Source of the DNA: Thermoplasmata archaeon
GTDB lineage: Archaea; Thermoplasmatota; Thermoplasmata; Lutacidiplasmatales; UBA184
Length of the DNA stretch: 9,770 bases
NCBI GenBank assembly: GCA_030043865.1
Contig: JASHWZ010000140.1
Coordinates: forward strand, 1-9,770
Direction of reading: 5' to 3'
Shown here: positions 6,648 to 9,770 of the stretch, one piece after another
Layout: each line of letters starts with the position of its first letter
How positions within the stretch are numbered: the stretch's first letter is position 1
Made by a program: the position numbers and the translations under genes
The notes under the pieces: generated by a model
Told to the model about the DNA's origin: nothing
What the model saw: the letters and a program-made list of their open reading frames with translations, nothing else
The model's database searches: none

Positions 6648-7768
6648 GCGTCCGGCAAGGGCGAGACGCCGCGACCGCCTCCCGGGCCTCCGAGGCGCTC
6701 GAGCTCCCGGAGGAACCGGCGCGTTTCCTGGGGACGTCGCACAGCGAAGCGGATGTGGCGGCCGAGGCCCAGCGCGGTGAGGTCCCGGACGTAGAACCCA
6801 CGACGCGCGAGCGAGGCCGTCGCGCGCGCCGCGTGGCCGACGTCCACGGCGAAGTAGTGCGCATCAGAGGCCGACCCGAGTTGGGACCGCGCCACTTCGG
6901 CGGTCCGGCGGACGCGCTCCAGCGTCGCGGTGACCCAGCGCTCCGCGTCGAGCGCCGCGAGCCCGATCTGGCGCGCCACCGCATCGACCGACCAGGGCAG
7001 GAGCCGAGCACGCACGGCGGCGATCACCGACGGCGCACCGAGGGCATGGCCGAGCGGGAGTCCGGGGGTTCCCAGGGTCTTCGACCAGGAGAAGACCACG
7101 AGCGCCGCGTCGCTGCGCCGGCCGAACGACACCCCGTCGCGAACGAACGGGAGGTAACTCTCGTCCACCACGAGCAGGCTACGTCGCCGTTCCGCCGCCT
7201 CGGCGATCTCGTCGAGCGCGTCCGGGGTGAGGTACCGCCCGTCGGGCGTCCCCGGGTTGGCGAGCACCGCGACCCCGCGCCGAGGGATCGCCGCCGCGAA
7301 CCGCCGCGCGTTCAGCCGCAGGTGGGGCATCGCCACCGTTCGGACTCGGGCGCCGACCGACCGGGCGACGCGCCGGTACTCTCCGTACGTGAACTGCGGC
7401 AGGAGCACCGTACGGCCGGCACCGAACCCCGCGATGGCGCACCGGAGGAGCTCCGAGGCGCTACCGGCCAGTACCAGCTCGTCGCCCGAGACCGCGAGGC
7501 GTCGGGCGACCCGGGTCGATAGCGCCGACTGCCGCCGGTCCGGGTACCGGTCGGCCTCGCGCGCCGCCCGAAGCAACGCCGCACGGAGGAACGGCGGCGG
7601 ACCGTAGGGGTTCACCGACAGCGAGAGGTCGACGCACGGCGGGCGCGGGGGACCGTCGTCCTCGGGGGGACGACCTCCGTGCGGAACCACGGGGATGCGG
7701 TGCGTGGGCACCACCGGGGTGGGGGTTCCCCGGCGTCGATCAGTGGAGGAAGTACGTCCACCCCACAT
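6626..7768 (-). CDS. cobD: Threonine-phosphate decarboxylase, PLP-dependent (CobD)
   Basis: CobD decarboxylates L-threonine O-3-phosphate to (R)-1-amino-2-propanol O-2-phosphate, the linker that CbiB attaches. The protein is a fold-type I aminotransferase: DLSLSVNPYGPPP (47-59) matches the CobD opening motif, RYPD (74-77), NPGTPDG (171-177), VDESYLPF with Asp202 for the PLP ring nitrogen, and SWSKTLGTPGLPLG with Schiff-base Lys230. A C-terminal RFAVRRPQE holds likely substrate-carboxylate Arg residues. Histidinol-phosphate aminotransferase is the main alternative by fold. The opening motif and the adjoining cbiB favour CobD. The start is uncertain: ATG 7768 overlaps cbiB by 29 bp, while GTG codons at 7711 or 7690 would put HGG close to the N-terminus as in known CobD proteins. 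The C-terminal tail overlaps cobT. Last gene of the hydrolase-cbiB-cobD unit. Confidence 0.87.
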   Translation of the reverse strand: MWGGRTSSTDRRRGTPTPVVPTHRIPVVPHGGRPPEDDGPPRPPCVDLSLSVNPYGPPPFLRAALLRAAREADRYPDRRQSALSTRVARRLAVSGDELVLAGSASELLRCAIAGFGAGRTVLLPQFTYGEYRRVARSVGARVRTVAMPHLRLNARRFAAAIPRRGVAVLANPGTPDGRYLTPDALDEIAEAAERRRSLLVVDESYLPFVRDGVSFGRRSDAALVVFSWSKTLGTPGLPLGHALGAPSVIAAVRARLLPWSVDAVARQIGLAALDAERWVTATLERVRRTAEVARSQLGSASDAHYFAVDVGHAARATASLARRGFYVRDLTALGLGRHIRFAVRRPQETRRFLRELERLGGPGGGRGVSPLPDAHDGRLR

Positions 7769-8738
7769 CGGTCAATCCCCCGATCACCGCGACGGAGAGC
7801 AGGAGCATCAGCACGCTCGCGCGCCGCACCCAGCGGACCGTCCGTCGCACGTCGTCCGGGGTCGGTCGCGGCCAGCCGTCGGCGATGACGTACGACCCTC
7901 GGCGTTCGAGTCGGACGTGGAGGAGCCCGGCGGCCGTGCGGATCGTCGACGGCACCTTCGCCTGCGGGTCGACGCGTTCGATCGCGGGCGCCGTGTACGT
8001 CCGCCCGGACACCGCGCGGAGAAGGACGCTCGCCAGCCGGTCGGGCAGCCAATTCACCGCGGTGTCGACGCGGGCCGTGAACTCGCCGAAGTACCGCCAG
8101 CGCGGCTCGCGGTGCCCCCAGAGCGCGTCGAGGGTGTTGATCGCCCGATACGCCACGGCGCCCGGCAGTCCGAGCAACGAATAAGCGAGCAGCGGAGAGA
8201 CGATGCTGTCCGTGGTGTTCTCGAACGCCGATTCGACGAGCGCGGAGTAGAGCAGGTCGGCCGGCAGCTCCGCCACCGGCCGGTTGACGACGACGCTGAC
8301 CTCCCTCCGCATCTCGTCAAGCGGGCGTCCCAGCGGTCGAGTGCAGAACCATTCGAGCGTTCGGACCGCGAACGTCGATTTCAACCAGAAGATGCCGAAG
8401 CCGAGCGACACGGCGCCGACGAGTGCACCCGCGACCGCGGTCGTCACCGAGAGCCCCGGGAGGGTTGCCCCAACGAGGAGGGCGAGCCCCTCGGCGAGCG
8501 CGACCGCTACCCCGACGAGGACCAGGAGACCGACCGCTCCCCAGCGGCGCTCGTGGGCCGGGTCACCGCGTTGGACCCGCGACTCGATCGCACCGGCGGC
8601 ACGGCCCACGATCACCGGTGGGTACCATCGTTCGGCGGCCGACCCTTCGGCCGGGTCGCCCCACAGTCGGTCGAGCACGAACGCAGCTCCGAGCGACCCC
8701 GCGACGACCGCGAACACGAGGCACCGATCGATCGGCAT
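7740..8738 (-). CDS. cbiB: Adenosylcobinamide-phosphate synthase
   Basis: CbiB is the membrane enzyme that couples adenosylcobyric acid to aminopropanol phosphate. The 332 residues start with a hydrophobic segment and DRLWGDPAE, then PPVIVGR, a central hydrophobic hairpin (about 65-120), and the family signature ESAFENTTDSIVSPLLAY followed by AYRAINTLDALWGHRE and YFGEFTARVDTAVNWLPDRL. A final hydrophobic segment closes the C-terminus. Length and motif order are normal. The ATG at 8738 is preceded by GAGGGG (8742-8747) with a 3-nt spacer, partly within the TGA stop of the upstream hydrolase gene 7 bp away, which suggests translational coupling. The 3' end overlaps the annotated cobD start. Substrates come from CobQ or CbiZ and from the adjacent CobD. 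Confidence 0.94.
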   Translation of the reverse strand: MPIDRCLVFAVVAGSLGAAFVLDRLWGDPAEGSAAERWYPPVIVGRAAGAIESRVQRGDPAHERRWGAVGLLVLVGVAVALAEGLALLVGATLPGLSVTTAVAGALVGAVSLGFGIFWLKSTFAVRTLEWFCTRPLGRPLDEMRREVSVVVNRPVAELPADLLYSALVESAFENTTDSIVSPLLAYSLLGLPGAVAYRAINTLDALWGHREPRWRYFGEFTARVDTAVNWLPDRLASVLLRAVSGRTYTAPAIERVDPQAKVPSTIRTAAGLLHVRLERRGSYVIADGWPRPTPDDVRRTVRWVRRASVLMLLLSVAVIGGLTDVGWTYFLH

Positions 8739-8745
8739 GGGCCCC

Positions 8746-9519
8746 TCAGCGTCGGACGACGTCCGGAAAACGGTCGACGCGCCACACCGCCGGGTCGCCG
8801 TCGTCCGCGTCGCGTTCGAACTCCGCTTGGCCCGGGTCCGGGTATCGTCCGAACAGGCCCCGATACCAAACGGCGGTGGCGCCGACCTGGCGCGCTCCCT
8901 CGACGTCCGCGTGCCAACAGTCCCCGATGTGCACGAGTCGCGCCGGAGCCGTCCCTAGAGTCCGCGCGGCCCGTCGGAAAATCCGGGGGTCGGGCTTGCC
9001 GTACCCCCACGCGCTCGACGTGATCACGTCGGCGATCGGACCGACCCGCTGTCGCCGCAAGAAGTCGGCCCACGTGGACGGCCGTCGGGCCGAGTTGGTG
9101 ACCACCGCGACCGGGATCCTCCGCCGATGGAGCGCGGCGAGGAAGGCTCGCGCCTCGGGATTCACGTTCGGCGGTCGTGACGCAAGACCGGCTTCCGAGA
9201 GATCTTTCGCCCATGCGGCGAGGGACGCGCGCGGTGGGGGGCCCAGCCGCTCGGCCAGTCGTCCGAGCAACTCGGCCGGGTCCAGCCGAGAGATCTTCGA
9301 TCCCTCCCGAGCGAGCCGGCGGACCTCCGCGCCGATCGTTCTCGAAACGGCCCGTTCGGAGACCGGGCGGCCCCGGGCATCGCCGAGCGCTCGGGAGATC
9401 AGCCGGAGCCGAGCGTCCCTCCATCCCGCACGGTCCTCCGGCCGGAACCACAGGAGGGTGTACCAGAGGTCGAGCGTGACGGCCGTGGCTTCGACGCGCG
9501 TTCTCGCTCCGACGGACAC
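8746..9519 (-). CDS. HAD-superfamily hydrolase in the cbiB-cobD unit; candidate alpha-ribazole/cobalamin phosphatase
   Basis: Haloacid-dehalogenase-like hydrolase of unknown substrate. Counting from GTG 9519 (257 residues), motif I is LDLWYTLL with nucleophile Asp17, motif II is VVTNSARR, motif III is GYGKPDPRIF with its Lys, and motif IV is IGDCWHADVEGA. A helical cap lies between motifs I and II. The second Asp of motif I, usually the acid/base, is replaced by Trp (D-L-W-Y-T), as in a subset of HAD proteins, so phosphatase activity is not certain. It sits 7 bp upstream of cbiB. No CobC or CobZ is visible, so it may remove phosphate from alpha-ribazole phosphate or cobalamin 5'-phosphate. 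This is inference from context. The start is doubtful: the frame stays open to GTG 9585 and ATG 9633, but the added 22-38 residues are Pro/Gly/Arg-rich and unlike HAD N-termini. Confidence 0.8.
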   Translation of the reverse strand: MSVGARTRVEATAVTLDLWYTLLWFRPEDRAGWRDARLRLISRALGDARGRPVSERAVSRTIGAEVRRLAREGSKISRLDPAELLGRLAERLGPPPRASLAAWAKDLSEAGLASRPPNVNPEARAFLAALHRRRIPVAVVTNSARRPSTWADFLRRQRVGPIADVITSSAWGYGKPDPRIFRRAARTLGTAPARLVHIGDCWHADVEGARQVGATAVWYRGLFGRYPDPGQAEFERDADDGDPAVWRVDRFPDVVRR

Positions 9520-9644
9520 GGGGCGGGCGCCAACCGGTCGGCCCCCTTCAGGATTTGGGCGGGCCGCTTCCTGCGCGGGGGCCACCGACAAACGATATGC
9601 CCTCGGTGCCTCCGGCCCCGGCGGAGGGAGCATAGGCTAACTTG

Positions 9645-9743
9645 GCAGACCAGCGGGCTCCAGTCAGGGCGCGGCCGACCGCGTCCGGCGATTAGGGTCT
9701 GCGGAGGGACGCGCATCGCGTCCCCGTGACGATTGACTGGAGC
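9645..9743. other. Cluster of nested and interleaved inverted repeats (candidate structured RNA, strand unresolved)
   Basis: GCTCCAGTCA (9657-9666) is exactly complementary to TGACTGGAGC (9734-9743). Between these arms lie two hairpins: an 8-bp stem 9667-9674/9679-9686 with loop CCGA (one G-T pair), and a perfect 8-bp stem 9706-9713/9717-9724 with loop CAT. A further 7-bp pair, GCAGACC (9645-9651) with GGTCTGC (9696-9702), crosses the 10-bp pair, giving a pseudoknot or two mutually exclusive folds. It lies upstream of the hydrolase-cbiB-cobD unit, so it could be a 5' leader element on the minus strand. The single G-T pair is tolerated as G-U only on the plus strand, a slight hint of a separate plus-strand RNA. 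I recognise no known family. Confidence 0.35.
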
Positions 9744-9770
9744 GCGCGGAGAGACCCGCATATGGGGGTT

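Noticed and set aside
4958..7522. 854-codon open frame on the plus strand
   Set aside because: It runs antisense through cobS and cobD and out of frame through cobT. Its translation is Arg/Gly/Pro-rich with no domain. Long shadow frames are expected at this GC content.
6626..7768. Histidinol-phosphate aminotransferase (HisC) instead of CobD
   Set aside because: The fold is shared, but the DLSLSVNPYGPPP opening, the upstream HGG and the position directly after cbiB favour CobD. No histidine genes are nearby.
9634..9743. Cobalamin riboswitch upstream of the hydrolase-cbiB-cobD unit
   Set aside because: On the minus strand a GGTCTGCC string recalls the end of the B12 box. The full box and the GCCACTG element are not seen and the helix layout differs, so I do not call it. 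An Infernal search would settle it.
9640..9770. tRNA or 5S rRNA gene at the right edge
   Set aside because: No T-loop GTTCGANTC-type sequence, no cloverleaf spacing and no 5S conserved blocks. The inverted repeats do not fit these families.
1..9770. Haloarchaeal origin
   Set aside because: High GC and CobY/CbiZ would fit, but the proteins are rich in Arg and not in Asp/Glu, unlike halophile proteomes.

Overview
This window is a compact, GC-rich block (close to 70% G+C by eye) of cobalamin (vitamin B12) genes, most likely from an archaeon. The archaeal signs are a CobY-type guanylyltransferase in place of bacterial CobU, a CbiZ amidohydrolase, and single short AT-rich boxes centred about 26-27 nt upstream of several start codons, as expected for TATA-driven leaderless transcripts. 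The proteins are Arg/Gly/Pro/Ala-rich rather than acidic, which argues against haloarchaea. A high-GC, oxygen-exposed uncultured lineage (for example within Thermoplasmatota) is my best guess, but the taxon is inferred and not proven.

Layout: 1-836 (-) btuF-like corrinoid-binding protein, running off the left edge; 889-2541 (+) cobQ; 2462-3229 (-) bluB; 3315-4127 (+) cbiZ; 4060-4659 (-) cobY and 4694-5473 (-) cobS, co-directional with a 34-bp gap; 5577-6647 (+) cobT; 6626-7768 (-) cobD, 7740-8738 (-) cbiB and 8746-9519 (-, start uncertain) a HAD-family hydrolase, a tight three-gene unit transcribed hydrolase-cbiB-cobD. The right-hand ~250 bp has no confident gene but holds an unusual set of inverted repeats that could fold as a structured RNA.

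How the genes fit together: BtuF would deliver external corrinoids to an ABC importer. CbiZ would cut (adenosyl)cobinamide to cobyric acid, and CobQ also supplies adenosylcobyric acid by amidation. CbiB joins cobyric acid to aminopropanol phosphate, made from threonine phosphate by CobD. CobY activates adenosylcobinamide phosphate with GTP. BluB makes 5,6-dimethylbenzimidazole (DMB) from FMN and O2, CobT converts it to alpha-ribazole phosphate, and CobS joins the two halves. Steps with no recognised gene here are the final alpha-ribazole/cobalamin phosphatase, the threonine kinase, the corrinoid adenosyltransferase and corrin-ring synthesis. The HAD protein is a candidate for the missing phosphatase. 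The order alternates so that all three convergent gene pairs overlap tail-to-tail, and each divergent gap contains essentially one AT-rich promoter-like block.
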